Of a stretch of 58,339 nucleotides of DNA, positions 28,449 through 37,724 are shown piece after piece. The translations under genes were made by a program, and so were the position numbers. A model generated the notes under the pieces. That model did not search any database. It was not told the DNA's origin and was given only the letters and a program-made list of their open reading frames with translations. Numbering within the stretch: the first letter of the stretch is position 1; each line of letters starts with the position of its first letter. The stretch comes from an uncultured Aquimarina sp. (lineage in GTDB: Bacteria > Bacteroidota > Bacteroidia > Flavobacteriales > Flavobacteriaceae): assembly GCA_938011245.1 (NCBI GenBank), contig CALLUJ010000093.1:1-58339 (forward strand), given 5' to 3'.

Positions 28449-31054
28449 AATGGATAGTTAATCCCAACATTAAACACCACCTTATCAAAACTCACATCGG
28501 TTAACCATCGTTTTTCTGGAAGTGATGCTGGATTATGAGTCTTAACAGCCATATCTAATCGAAATACAAAAAAAGAAAAATCGTATCTAAAACCTAACCC
28601 TGTACCTAAAGCCAATTCTTCTAGATCTTTAATTCCCGAAAAGGTTACATCTTCTTCATCTTCAAAATCGTCTAAAACATTCCAAATATTTCCAATATCC
28701 GCAAATAGCGCCCCTTTAAAATCACCTAATATTCTAAAACGATATTCTAAATTAAAAGCTAGTTTAAAATTAGCTTCGTTAAACTCATTTCTTCCCGAAC
28801 TACTTCCTGGCCCTAAATCGTAAGCTATCCAAGCACGATTGTCATTAGAACCACCTCCAAAATAACTTTGAGAAAAAGGCACCGAACTGGAATTTCCATA
28901 AGGAATAGCTATTCCCCCAAAAGCTCTAACAGCAACAATATTATCGCTACCTAAATCCCAATGTTTAATTAATTCTGCTTCTGTTTTTACAAATTGAGAA
29001 AACACTACATTAAAAACAGAAAACTCGCCATCTTCATTCTTTGGAGCTTCTGCTATTTCTGCTATACTAGACAGCAATGCTCCTGCTGTTTCAAAACGCA
29101 TTCTAAATCGAGTAAAATCTTCGTCGTATAGATTTTTACGTGTATCCTTAACAAAACTATAATTGGTACTTAGTATTAAGTTATCTTCGGTAAGTCTATC
29201 TCTACGTTCTGCTAAATTTCTTAAGTCTATAATATTTTCATTAGAAAGCCCACTTATATTTCCTTGCAAAGCCTCACTTAAAAAACCACTTACAGTAGAT
29301 GGGATAGTCAAACTCCCGTTTTCAAAAAACTCACTATCTTCCAACAAAACCCTTTTAGCTATCTCATTTACTCTATTAAAGGAATTTCTATATATATTAA
29401 AATAGTTAGAAGAATTTAAATTTCTTACATATTGCAAGTCTAGTAAATTTAACTCGTTAGATATTTTTCGATTAGGTTTCCATTTATACCCTAAAGTTCC
29501 AGTAACATTCTCCTTATCTAACCCAATATTTCTTTGCAAGCTAACTCCTAAAGTAAGGGTTGTTAATGGCACACTAGACTTTTTTATAAACTTTTCTGTA
29601 TTAAATGGAAAAACTATTCTTGGAAATTTTAGTTTAGCATCTAACCCAAACTCAGATATATTAAAAAAGCGATTATCGCTAATTGCTACATCTTGAGACG
29701 ATCCTAAGCTACTCCTTGCCGCTATTTCAAAAGTTTCTGCTCTTCTAAAAAAATTACGAATACTTAACGAGCTCTCTAAGCCAATACCTACATCTTGTAT
29801 TGGAGATGTGGTTACGTTAAAATCTACTCCAAAAGCATATTTTTTTCGAGAAACCAAATATATTGATGTAATTAGCCCATTGGTAACATTAGGATCTTTA
29901 ACAAAGCTAATTGTTGGGTATTTAAAGACTCCTAAATTATTAATTGCACTATACGTTAACGCCCTATCTTCGTCCTTATATATTGCATTAGACACTAAAA
30001 AAACAGCATTAGTAATTGCTTTTTCCTTGTATTTTAATTCCCCAGAACTATATAGTTCAAAGCCATTGTAAAAAGTAGTATCGGTATATTTTTCAAACTT
30101 TTCTTGACCATTGATATTAACATAAATTTTTATTCGGCTTAATCTATATACATAAAAGGGGTTATTATTTATTAATATTCCTTCTTTTTGTTTACTAGGC
30201 GCATCTATATTTAATCTTAACTTAATATTTTTATTGGTATTTATAGTATCTGCATCGAATTTCACGTAATCTTTTTCAAAATAAAATAGCCCTTGACTCC
30301 TAAAATCTTTTGTTATCCTATTTCTCTCTAATTCTAAATCAAAAGTATTGTATTGCTCTCCTACCTTTACATAAGACTTTCTTATATTTCGTTTATAAAT
30401 AGAATCGGCTGATTTAGAGGATATATTGGTTTCGAAAGAACTTACTATGTAAGGAGAATGCGTAGTAACAAAATAATTAGCGGAAGCTTTTAACGAATCT
30501 TCTTTTACCACTTCATATTCGGAAGACACATTAAACCAACCACGATTCCAAAAAAAACCTTCTAAGCGTTTTTTAGACTTCTTAGTTTTGCTTTCTTCTA
30601 ATATCGTTGGTTGCTCTCCTGTATGTTTTATCCACTCATTAAAATCATATTTACGCGCCACATATCGATTTAATTGTTTTTTTGACAATAGACGACGTAA
30701 AAAATCTTTTCTTGATTTATTATTATTTAGTTTCGATAGATATACTGAATCGGCGTTTTCTCTTGCTAAATTATAAATATGCAATTTTAGTGGTGTTCCT
30801 AAAACTTTTTGATTAGGCTTTTGTATTAAATAATTGTAAAGTTTTTTGTTTTTTGTTTTTTCTCCATTTACATAAATGGAGTTTTTAGTAAGCAAGTATT
30901 GGCCTTCATTTATTTTTTTAACTGAATTACAATTAGAAAAAAGTAAGCCAACCAACGTAATTAATATTATTTTTACGAAAATCTTTTGCAAGTAAATGAG
31001 ATTGTATTTTAAGTAAATCAAAGGTAAACTATTTGTATGGTTACAAAAAACCAA
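28445..31054 (-). CDS. tamL: TamL-type outer-membrane assembly lipoprotein (BamA/TamA superfamily)
   Basis: Up to 869 residues. A lipoprotein signal (ILITLVGLLFSNC) is followed by POTRA-like segments (about 45-400; ENADSVYLSKLNNNKSRKDFL, RNRITKDFRSQGLFYF). A C-terminal 16-strand Omp85 barrel follows, with FGGGSNDNRAW, GIAIPYGNSS and a final F (VFNVGINYPF). TamL is the lipidated TamA homologue of Bacteroidota that works with TamB in outer-membrane biogenesis. The ATG at 31054 overlaps the divergent methyltransferase gene and gives a poor signal peptide. A TTG at 30991 (LQKIFVKIILITL) fits a lipoprotein signal better and is my preferred start. Confidence 0.85.
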   Translation of the reverse strand: MVFCNHTNSLPLIYLKYNLIYLQKIFVKIILITLVGLLFSNCNSVKKINEGQYLLTKNSIYVNGEKTKNKKLYNYLIQKPNQKVLGTPLKLHIYNLARENADSVYLSKLNNNKSRKDFLRRLLSKKQLNRYVARKYDFNEWIKHTGEQPTILEESKTKKSKKRLEGFFWNRGWFNVSSEYEVVKEDSLKASANYFVTTHSPYIVSSFETNISSKSADSIYKRNIRKSYVKVGEQYNTFDLELERNRITKDFRSQGLFYFEKDYVKFDADTINTNKNIKLRLNIDAPSKQKEGILINNNPFYVYRLSRIKIYVNINGQEKFEKYTDTTFYNGFELYSSGELKYKEKAITNAVFLVSNAIYKDEDRALTYSAINNLGVFKYPTISFVKDPNVTNGLITSIYLVSRKKYAFGVDFNVTTSPIQDVGIGLESSLSIRNFFRRAETFEIAARSSLGSSQDVAISDNRFFNISEFGLDAKLKFPRIVFPFNTEKFIKKSSVPLTTLTLGVSLQRNIGLDKENVTGTLGYKWKPNRKISNELNLLDLQYVRNLNSSNYFNIYRNSFNRVNEIAKRVLLEDSEFFENGSLTIPSTVSGFLSEALQGNISGLSNENIIDLRNLAERRDRLTEDNLILSTNYSFVKDTRKNLYDEDFTRFRMRFETAGALLSSIAEIAEAPKNEDGEFSVFNVVFSQFVKTEAELIKHWDLGSDNIVAVRAFGGIAIPYGNSSSVPFSQSYFGGGSNDNRAWIAYDLGPGSSSGRNEFNEANFKLAFNLEYRFRILGDFKGALFADIGNIWNVLDDFEDEEDVTFSGIKDLEELALGTGLGFRYDFSFFVFRLDMAVKTHNPASLPEKRWLTDVSFDKVVFNVGINYPF

Positions 31055-31792
31055 AAAAAACTAATCCGAAGTTTAAAATTAAAAAAAAACCGCAAAACTC
31101 ATCGGCTTTTTGTAGCAGAAGGAATTAAGGTTATTAATGAATTTTTAGAGGCTTCTATGCCTATAGAAAGTTTATACTGTTTAGCTGAAGCAGTTAACTT
31201 ATTTCCAAAAGCTTCAAAAAAAACAATTCAAGAAATTTCTCTTAATGATTTAAAACAATTATCTTTTTTAAGTACTCCACAAAAGGCCATTGCTCTATTT
31301 AAAATTCCTTTATTTAACAACCCTAATCCTAATACAGAATTACAACTAGCGTTAGACGATGTTAAAGATCCTGGTAATTTAGGTACAATTATTAGGCTTT
31401 GTGATTGGTTTGGAATTAATCAACTTATTTGCTCTGAAAACACTGTAGATTGCTTTAACCCTAAAGTTATACAAGCTACCATGGGTTCTATTGCTAGAGT
31501 AAATATTACTTATACTAATTTAATAAATTACATTAAACAATCCTCTCTTCCTGTTTTTGGCACTTTTATGAATGGCGAAAACATTTATACGACTCCACTC
31601 CCTTCCGAAGGAATTTTAGTAATGGGCAACGAAGCGAATGGTATATCGCCTACTATTGAATCTTTAACAACAACCAAAATAAATATTCCTAGATTTGGCA
31701 CACTTCAAAAAGCCGAAAGCCTTAATGTTGCTACAGCTACTTCTATTTTACTAAGTGAATTTAAAAGCAATCTACACCGAAAAGAAAAGTAA
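31037..31792 (+). CDS. TrmH/SpoU-family RNA 2'-O-methyltransferase
   Basis: A 251-residue SPOUT methyltransferase. The basic N-terminal substrate-binding domain (KNQKKLIRSLKLKKNRKTHRLFVAEG) is followed by the knotted catalytic domain. The SAM-site motifs are DVKDPGNLGTIIRLCDWFGI, VMGNEANGISP and IPRFGTLQKAESLNVATATSILL. It methylates a ribose in rRNA or tRNA; the exact position is unknown. Its start is divergent from and near tamL, and purB follows 67 bp later. Confidence 0.9.
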   Translation: MVTKNQKKLIRSLKLKKNRKTHRLFVAEGIKVINEFLEASMPIESLYCLAEAVNLFPKASKKTIQEISLNDLKQLSFLSTPQKAIALFKIPLFNNPNPNTELQLALDDVKDPGNLGTIIRLCDWFGINQLICSENTVDCFNPKVIQATMGSIARVNITYTNLINYIKQSSLPVFGTFMNGENIYTTPLPSEGILVMGNEANGISPTIESLTTTKINIPRFGTLQKAESLNVATATSILLSEFKSNLHRKEK

Positions 31793-31859
31793 TACCGTAA
31801 AGCTTATTTAAAATTTTAAACTTAACGTATATTTACGCTTTATTTAAAATATAAGTTTT

Positions 31860-33206
31860 ATGTCTCAAATAGCAGCGTTACAAGCCGTTTCGCCAATAGA
31901 TGGTCGTTATACCTCAAAAACAAAAGCGTTAAGTTCATATTTTAGTGAAGAAGCCCTAATCAAATACCGAATAAGAGTAGAAATTGAATATTTCATTGCT
32001 TTATGTGAAATTCCATTACCTCAATTACAAGGAATTGATTCCGCTATTTTTTCAAAGCTTAGAAATTTATATCTTAATTTCAACTCCAAAGACGCACTTC
32101 GTATTAAAGAGATTGAAAGTGTTACTAACCACGACGTAAAAGCTGTTGAATACTTTATTAAAGAAGAGTTTGACAAACTTAACTTACAGAAATACAAAGA
32201 ATTTATTCATTTTGGATTAACCTCTCAAGACGTAAATAATACGGCTATACCATTAAGTATTAAAGAGGCTTTAAATGATGTATATATTCCAACTTACACT
32301 CAATTAGAACAAAAAATAGATTCTTTATCAAACGACTGGGCAAATATCCCTTTATTAGCACGAACGCATGGACAGCCTGCTTCTCCAACGCGCTTAGGAA
32401 AAGAGTTTAAAGTATATGTAGTTCGCCTAAAAGAACAATTTAAACAACTAGCTAGCATTCCTAATGCTGCTAAATTTGGTGGTGCTACTGGAAACTTTAA
32501 TGCTCATTTTGTTGCGTATCCGTCTATAGATTGGAAAGCTTTTGGGTCTAAATTTGTGCAAGAAAAATTAGGTTTACATCATTCTTTCCCTACCACACAG
32601 ATTGAACATTACGACCACATGGCTTCTCTATTTGATGCTTTAAAACGTATAAATACCATCCTGTTAGATTTAGATAGAGATATTTGGACTTATGTTTCTA
32701 TGGATTATTTTAAACAAAAAATAAAAAAAGGCGAAGTGGGATCATCTGCAATGCCGCATAAAGTAAATCCTATTGATTTCGAAAATAGTGAAGGAAATAT
32801 TGGTATTGCTAACGCCCTTTTTGAACATTTATCCGCAAAACTTCCTGTAAGTCGTTTGCAACGCGATTTAACAGACAGCACCGTATTACGTAATATTGGC
32901 GTTCCTATAGGACATACATTAATTGCTTTTCAAGCCACTTTAAAAGGTTTAGGCAAATTGTTATTAAATGAAGATAGACTAGCTCAAGATCTTGAAAATA
33001 ACTGGGCTGTTGCAGCAGAAGCTATTCAAACCATTCTTCGAAGAGAGGCCTATCCTAACCCCTATGAAGCTTTAAAAGGCTTAACAAGAACCAATGAAAA
33101 AATTAATGCTAAAAGCATTGCTAATTTTATTGAAACTTTAGAGGTTTCTGATACTATCAAAAAAGAATTAAAACAAATTACCCCCTCTAATTACACTGGA
33201 ATATAA
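31860..33206 (+). CDS. purB: Adenylosuccinate lyase
   Basis: A 448-residue fumarase/aspartase-superfamily enzyme. The start QAVSPIDGRYTSK, the His region HFGLTSQDVNNTA, and TRTHGQPASPTRLGKE are typical. The flexible signature loop GSSAMPHKVNPIDFENSEGN with catalytic Ser is complete. It acts twice in purine synthesis, splitting SAICAR and adenylosuccinate with release of fumarate. Length is normal. An intrinsic terminator lies about 30 bp after the stop. Confidence 0.97.
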   Translation: MSQIAALQAVSPIDGRYTSKTKALSSYFSEEALIKYRIRVEIEYFIALCEIPLPQLQGIDSAIFSKLRNLYLNFNSKDALRIKEIESVTNHDVKAVEYFIKEEFDKLNLQKYKEFIHFGLTSQDVNNTAIPLSIKEALNDVYIPTYTQLEQKIDSLSNDWANIPLLARTHGQPASPTRLGKEFKVYVVRLKEQFKQLASIPNAAKFGGATGNFNAHFVAYPSIDWKAFGSKFVQEKLGLHHSFPTTQIEHYDHMASLFDALKRINTILLDLDRDIWTYVSMDYFKQKIKKGEVGSSAMPHKVNPIDFENSEGNIGIANALFEHLSAKLPVSRLQRDLTDSTVLRNIGVPIGHTLIAFQATLKGLGKLLLNEDRLAQDLENNWAVAAEAIQTILRREAYPNPYEALKGLTRTNEKINAKSIANFIETLEVSDTIKKELKQITPSNYTGI

Positions 33207-33234
33207 TTTTACTTAGTAACAACCATAATTTATT

Positions 33235-33273
33235 AACGCTGTGGTTTTAAAAATTACAGCGTTTATTTTTTTA
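33235..33273 (+). terminator. Terminator after purB
   Basis: Arms AACGCTGT (33235-33242) and ACAGCGTT (33256-33263) with a 13-nt loop are followed by TATTTTTTT. The T-tract overlaps the stop codon of the convergent epimerase gene. Confidence 0.7.
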
Positions 33274-34171
33274 ATATAAATTGTAATGCTTTGCGAAGGG
33301 CTGGAAATTCAAACAAAAAACCTTCTGCTTCTATTTTAGCACTGCTTACTCTTTGACTTTCTAACAACACCGCACTCATTTTCCCAAATAGTAACTTAGT
33401 TACTATTTTTGGAATATTAGGCAACCATATAGGTTTTTGCAACAAAGATGCGCAACATACTATTAACTTATTTTGAGTAACTGCATTAGGCGATACTGCG
33501 TTGTACACTCCTGTTAATTGTTTTTCTGAAACCAACATAAAAATAGAAGCTAAATCTTTAACATGTATCCAACTTTGCCATTGATTGCCTTTTCCAAAAG
33601 CTGTACCTATATACCACTTTATTGGATTTACTAATTGCGGCAAAGCCCCTTCTTTTCCATCTAACACTAACCCTATTCTAATTTTAGAAACTTTAACTCC
33701 TAATTTTGTAAATTGATTTGCTGATTGCTCCCACAAATTAACAACTTCCGACAAAAAAGAGTTTTCTGCTACTGGAGATTCTTCTATATAATATTCTGTT
33801 AAAGAATCCTTATATACTCCTATAGCACTCGCCGACACAAAATGTACCACTTGATGTTCTATTTGAGAAAGACTTTTTTTTATTAAATTTGCAGAGTCTA
33901 TACGACTATTAATTATTTCTTTTTGGTAAGATTTAGTCCACCTTTTAGCTATACTAGCCCCTGCAAGGTGTATTATAGTAGTTACTCCTAAAAACACATC
34001 TGTATTAATATAACCTGTTCTAGGATTCCATAAAAATCCTTTATACTGTTCTGTATTTTGAATTTTATTTTTTGAAGTAGTAAGATAATGAACCGTGATA
34101 TTCTTTTCCCTGCATTTTTGTACAATATGTTTTCCAACAAATCCTGTAGCACCTGTAATTAAATATACCAT
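33263..34171 (-). CDS. TIGR01777-family NAD(P)-dependent epimerase/oxidoreductase
   Basis: A 302-residue extended short-chain-dehydrogenase relative (YfcH type). The Rossmann motif is GATGFVGKHI at the N-terminus, followed by IIHLAGASIAKRWTKSYQKEI, the VSASAIGVY region, and WIHVKDLASIF. The C-terminal segment VLLESQRVSSAKIEAEGFLFEFP is the conserved DUF1731-type end. The biological substrate of this family is unknown. It lies between purB and ftsY on the minus strand. Confidence 0.88.
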   Translation of the reverse strand: MVYLITGATGFVGKHIVQKCREKNITVHYLTTSKNKIQNTEQYKGFLWNPRTGYINTDVFLGVTTIIHLAGASIAKRWTKSYQKEIINSRIDSANLIKKSLSQIEHQVVHFVSASAIGVYKDSLTEYYIEESPVAENSFLSEVVNLWEQSANQFTKLGVKVSKIRIGLVLDGKEGALPQLVNPIKWYIGTAFGKGNQWQSWIHVKDLASIFMLVSEKQLTGVYNAVSPNAVTQNKLIVCCASLLQKPIWLPNIPKIVTKLLFGKMSAVLLESQRVSSAKIEAEGFLFEFPALRKALQFILKK

Positions 34172-34241
34172 AGCTTAATTATATCCCTAAAATAAAGAAC
34201 TACAACTACACTAGGGTTTTATTTATACATTTTAACATTAT

Positions 34242-35201
34242 TTACTTAAAAAAAGAATCTACAAATTCAAATTTATTAAACACTTGCAAATCCTCTATTC
34301 CCTCACCTACTCCAATATACTTTACTGGAATTTTAAATTGGTCACTTATACCAATTACCACACCTCCTTTAGCGGTACCATCCAACTTAGTAATTGCCAA
34401 ACTGGTCACATCTGTTGCTGCCGTAAATTGCTTAGCCTGCTCAAAGGCATTTTGCCCTGTAGACCCATCTAAAACCAACAATACATCGTGAGGAGCGTTT
34501 GGTAATACTTTTTGCATTACTTTTTTCACTTTCGTTAGTTCATTCATTAAGTTTATCTTATTATGCAACCTTCCTGCAGTATCTATAATAACAACATCTG
34601 CACCTTGCGCAACCCCCGAACTAAGAGCATCATAAGCTACCGAAGCAGGATCACTTCCCATAACTTGCTTTACAATTGGAACATCTACCCGATCTGCCCA
34701 TACTTGTAATTGATCTATAGCTGCTGCTCTAAAAGTATCCGCAGCACCCAAAACAACATTTAAACCTTTCTTTTTTAATTGATAAGCTAATTTACCAATA
34801 GTAGTTGTTTTGCCCGCTCCATTTACTCCTACAACCATTAACACATAAGGCTTCTTGTTTTCTGGAATTATAAAATCAACAGCTTCTCCATTATTACTCT
34901 CGGAAAGCAAACCTGCTATTTCTTCTTTCAAAATAGCATCTAACTCCGATGTTCCTAAGTACTTATCTCTTGCAACCCGTTCCTCGATTCGATCAATAAT
35001 TTTAACCGTAGTTTTTATACCAACATCACTGGTTACTAAGACCTCTTCTAGCTCATCCAAAACACTTTCATCTATTTTAGACTTTCCTGCAACTGCCTTT
35101 CCTAATTTATTAAAAAAGTTAGTCTTTGTTTTTTCTAATCCTTTATTTAGGGTTTCTTTTTTTTGAGAAGAAAAAATTTTTTTAAAAAGATTCATATTCA
35201 A
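34242..35201 (-). CDS. ftsY: Signal recognition particle receptor FtsY
   Basis: A 319-residue SRP GTPase. A short helical N domain is followed by the G domain with G1 GVNGAGKTTTIGKLA, ADTFRAAAIDQLQVW, DTAGRLHN and TKLDGTAKGG, then the closing VGEGIEDLQVF and FVDSFF. It lacks the long acidic A domain of E. coli FtsY, as is normal in Bacteroidota. It receives SRP-bound ribosomes at the inner membrane. The leader contains an interrupted inverted repeat. A hairpin separates it from the ribosomal-protein genes upstream. Confidence 0.97.
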   Translation of the reverse strand: MNMNLFKKIFSSQKKETLNKGLEKTKTNFFNKLGKAVAGKSKIDESVLDELEEVLVTSDVGIKTTVKIIDRIEERVARDKYLGTSELDAILKEEIAGLLSESNNGEAVDFIIPENKKPYVLMVVGVNGAGKTTTIGKLAYQLKKKGLNVVLGAADTFRAAAIDQLQVWADRVDVPIVKQVMGSDPASVAYDALSSGVAQGADVVIIDTAGRLHNKINLMNELTKVKKVMQKVLPNAPHDVLLVLDGSTGQNAFEQAKQFTAATDVTSLAITKLDGTAKGGVVIGISDQFKIPVKYIGVGEGIEDLQVFNKFEFVDSFFK

Positions 35202-35210
35202 TATATTGGT

Positions 35211-35254
35211 ATCGTAAATCTATAACTATTTGTAGTTATATCTAATCTTACGAT
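35211..35254. repeat. Interrupted inverted repeat in ftsY leader
   Basis: ATCGTAA (35211-35217) pairs with TTACGAT (35248-35254), and inside it TATAACT (35221-35227) pairs with AGTTATA (35234-35240) around a 6-nt loop. It ends 10 bp before the ftsY start. It may be an operator or a structured 5' leader. Confidence 0.45.
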
Positions 35255-35324
35255 TTAAAAAGTTATTTAAGCAAAATTCGATAAAAAAGAATTACTTTAA
35301 TTGTTAAACAAATAACAATTAAAG

Positions 35325-35353
35325 CAAAAAAAGCCATTCGTTATGAATGGCTT
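35325..35353 (-). terminator. Terminator after DUF4295-type gene
   Basis: Minus-strand stem AAGCCATTC/GAATGGCTT (35353-35331) with a 5-nt loop ends in a T7 tract (complement of 35324-35330). It closes the rpmB-rpmG-DUF4295 group before ftsY. Confidence 0.75.
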
Positions 35354-35372
35354 TAGTTTTGTTTTGAAATGA

Positions 35373-35522
35373 TTACTTCTTTAAGAAGTCATTAACTGCA
35401 TCTGGAGCCATAATTGACTCTACAAATGTATAAGCTCCTGTTTTTGGAGATTTCACCATTTTAATAGCTTTTGTTAATCTCTTTGAACCTGTTTGTAATG
35501 TTGCTACTGATTTCTTAGCCAT
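35373..35522 (-). CDS. DUF4295-type small basic protein
   Basis: A 49-residue open frame starting MAKKSVATLQTGSK and ending APDAVNDFLKK. It is Lys-rich with a short predicted strand and helix. This small protein is regularly found right after rpmG in Bacteroidota and is often given a DUF4295 label. Its placement suggests a ribosome link, but no function is established. It lies 6 bp after rpmG and ahead of a terminator. Confidence 0.85.
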   Translation of the reverse strand: MAKKSVATLQTGSKRLTKAIKMVKSPKTGAYTFVESIMAPDAVNDFLKK

Positions 35523-35528
35523 AACGTA

Positions 35529-35711
35529 TTATTTTATTTCTTTATGAATAGTCATACGCTTAAGAATAGGATTGAATTTTCTAATTTCAATCCTATCTGG
35601 CGTGTTCTTTTTATTTTTTGTTGTAATATATCTTGAAGTCCCTGGTAGTCCTGATTCTTTATGTTCAGTACATTCTAATATAACCTGGATTCTGTTTCCT
35701 TTTTTTGCCAT
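35529..35711 (-). CDS. rpmG: Ribosomal protein L33
   Basis: 60 residues with the L33 pattern: [37 protein letters not shown] and the end [15 protein letters not shown]. One Cys remains (ECTE); the second zinc-finger Cys pair is absent, so it is the zinc-independent form. It is part of the 50S subunit. It lies 27 bp after rpmB. Confidence 0.96.
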   Translation of the reverse strand: MAKKGNRIQVILECTEHKESGLPGTSRYITTKNKKNTPDRIEIRKFNPILKRMTIHKEIK

Positions 35712-35738
35712 GATGCCTTATTTTATCCTTACTAAGGA

Positions 35739-35978
35739 TTATTTAGTGTAAATACCTTTTTTTCTAGACTCCTCAAGAGCGGCTGATATTCCAATTTTAT
35801 TAATCGTCTTTAATGCAGAAGTTGCTACTTTTAAAGTAATCCATTCTCCTGTCTCAGGAATAAAAAAACGTTTTTTAATTAAATTTGCATTAAACTTACG
35901 TTTTGTTTTATTCATTGCGTGAGAAACATTATTTCCCACCATTGCTTTCTTTCCAGTTAACTCACAAACTCTTGACAT
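35739..35978 (-). CDS. rpmB: Ribosomal protein L28
   Basis: 79 residues, starting MSRVCELTGKKAMVGNNVSHAMNK-like and running on to TKRKFNANLIKKRFF and WITLKVATSALKTINKIG, as in L28 proteins. A single Cys remains at position 5, so a zinc site is unlikely. It is the first gene of the small ribosomal operon and probably reads through to rpmG and the DUF4295-type gene. Confidence 0.96.
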   Translation of the reverse strand: MSRVCELTGKKAMVGNNVSHAMNKTKRKFNANLIKKRFFIPETGEWITLKVATSALKTINKIGISAALEESRKKGIYTK

Positions 35979-36107
35979 GATTGTATCTTTTGTATTATTT
36001 CAAAACAGGGTGCAAATTAACGAATTTTAAATGCTTCCTGCAAATAGTTTTTCTTATTTATTTATAAAAAATTTCACACTGAAATATTTATCTCATAACA
36101 GACCCTT

Positions 36108-37367
36108 TTAATCTAAGCTTAAATATTTTAAAACCTCTTCTTTTAACAACTCTAACGATTTATTAGTAGCTTTACCAATAGTCCGTTTACGATGGTTGCT
36201 AAAAACAAATTGCTTACTCACTATTGTTGTCGGCGTTCCTATTGCTATACAAACCGTCCCCACTTCCGCATCACTATCGCCTTTATCTGGACCTGCATTA
36301 CCTGTAGTTGCTATAGAAAAGTCTGTATTAAACATCTTTTTTGATTGTATTGCCATTGCTTCTGCCACCTCTGTGCTCACTACTGAATACTTATCTATAA
36401 TTTCGGAATCCACACCTAAAACACCACTTTTAACCTCTGTAGCATACGGCACCATACTCCCTTTAAAATAACTCGAAGCCCCTTCCATAGACACAAAAGC
36501 ATTAGCTATTTTCCCACCTGTACAACTTTCAACCAAAGACAAACTCAACTTATTTTTAGTTAATAAATTCGCTATTACCCTTTCCAAACTCTCGTCATCA
36601 TCGTACCCTACAATAATATCCCCAAGAAGCACTTCTAGTTTTTTTACCGCTATAGCAATTCCATTTTCCAGAAGTTTTTTATCGCCTCCTCTAGCCGAAA
36701 GACGTAAACGGACCCTACCTAAATTAGGTAAATAGGCTAATTTTAAATACTTAGGAAGTTTATCCTCCCACTCTTCTATCATTTCTGCTAAACGACTTTC
36801 TCCAACACCATAGGTTAGAATGGTCTTGTGTATAATAAAAGGACATTTAAATTGTTTTTGAATTTTTGGTAAGGTGTAATTGGATAAAATAGCTTTCATT
36901 TCAAAAGGAACTCCTGGCATAGAAATAAAAACAGTTTTTTGATGCAAAATCCACATCCCTGGTGCGGTACCAAATTCGTTATGCAAGACTTTTGCTTTTG
37001 AAGGAAGCATTGCCTGCATTCTATTAATTTCTGATATTGGGCTCTTTATATACTTATCAAATAAACTTTCGACATGAGCTAACACTTCATCATTCATTAC
37101 CAAAACATCATCAAAATACTCACAAAAAGTATGTTTAGTAATATCATCCTTTGTTGGACCTAAACCTCCAGTAACTATTACGATATCGACTCTTGATTGC
37201 GCTTCTTTTAACGCACTTAAAATATGCTTCTTATCATCTCTTACAGAGCTAATTTGATGAACATCTACTCCTATCTTATTTAACTCTACTCCTATAAAAG
37301 CAGAATTGGTATCTACTATCTGACCAATTAAAATTTCATCGCCAATAGTTATTATTTCTGCCGTCAT
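36108..37367 (-). CDS. cinA: CinA-type nicotinamide-nucleotide/ADP-ribose-pyrophosphatase protein
   Basis: A 419-residue two-domain CinA. The N-terminal MoCF-like domain (about 1-170) shows ITIGDEILIGQIVDTNSAFIG and VTGGLGPTKDD. The C-terminal amidase domain (about 255-415) shows LSLVESCTGGKIA with the catalytic Ser, ATTGNAGPDKGDSDAEVGTV-type motifs and the end LELLKEEVLKYL. In other bacteria the C domain deamidates NMN, recycling nicotinamide nucleotides. It follows an Hpt gene by 2 bp and precedes rpmB by 129 bp. Confidence 0.95.
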   Translation of the reverse strand: MTAEIITIGDEILIGQIVDTNSAFIGVELNKIGVDVHQISSVRDDKKHILSALKEAQSRVDIVIVTGGLGPTKDDITKHTFCEYFDDVLVMNDEVLAHVESLFDKYIKSPISEINRMQAMLPSKAKVLHNEFGTAPGMWILHQKTVFISMPGVPFEMKAILSNYTLPKIQKQFKCPFIIHKTILTYGVGESRLAEMIEEWEDKLPKYLKLAYLPNLGRVRLRLSARGGDKKLLENGIAIAVKKLEVLLGDIIVGYDDDESLERVIANLLTKNKLSLSLVESCTGGKIANAFVSMEGASSYFKGSMVPYATEVKSGVLGVDSEIIDKYSVVSTEVAEAMAIQSKKMFNTDFSIATTGNAGPDKGDSDAEVGTVCIAIGTPTTIVSKQFVFSNHRKRTIGKATNKSLELLKEEVLKYLSLD

Positions 37368-37369
37368 TA

Positions 37370-37711
37370 TTATTTTTTAAAATCGTTTTCTAATTGTTTT
37401 AATGCTTTATACGCCATATCCTTTATATAAGAAAGAGAGGGTTTAGCCTCGTCTTGCTCAATCTCTCCTTCGCTCCAAGATTCAATTAACCGCACATGAT
37501 CTACCACATCTATCCCAAATAACAAAAAATTAGGTTTCATTTTATGTGCGCTTTGATAAGCATTATTAGCGTCATTTTTTTCTACAGCATCAGACATTTT
37601 TTGTAAATCTATTGGAATCTCTTCTAAAAATGTATCCACCAAAACCCGAACAAAACTCTCATCTCCATCTGCTAATTCCAAAACACTCTTCAAACTATAT
37701 AGCTTATCCAT
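37370..37711 (-). CDS. Orphan histidine phosphotransfer (Hpt) domain protein
   Basis: A 113-residue all-helical protein. His 56 lies in the Hpt core (AYQSAHKMKPNFLLFGI), and the helix before it (ESFVRVLVDTFLEEIPIDLQKM) matches the Hpt four-helix bundle. Hpt proteins relay phosphate from a hybrid kinase to response regulators. No kinase gene is nearby; two NarL-type regulators lie about 16 kb away in this window. It sits in a tight group (cinA 2 bp downstream, FAH hydrolase 13 bp upstream), where its job is unclear. Confidence 0.8.
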   Translation of the reverse strand: MDKLYSLKSVLELADGDESFVRVLVDTFLEEIPIDLQKMSDAVEKNDANNAYQSAHKMKPNFLLFGIDVVDHVRLIESWSEGEIEQDEAKPSLSYIKDMAYKALKQLENDFKK

Positions 37712-37724
37712 AATTTATTGCACT

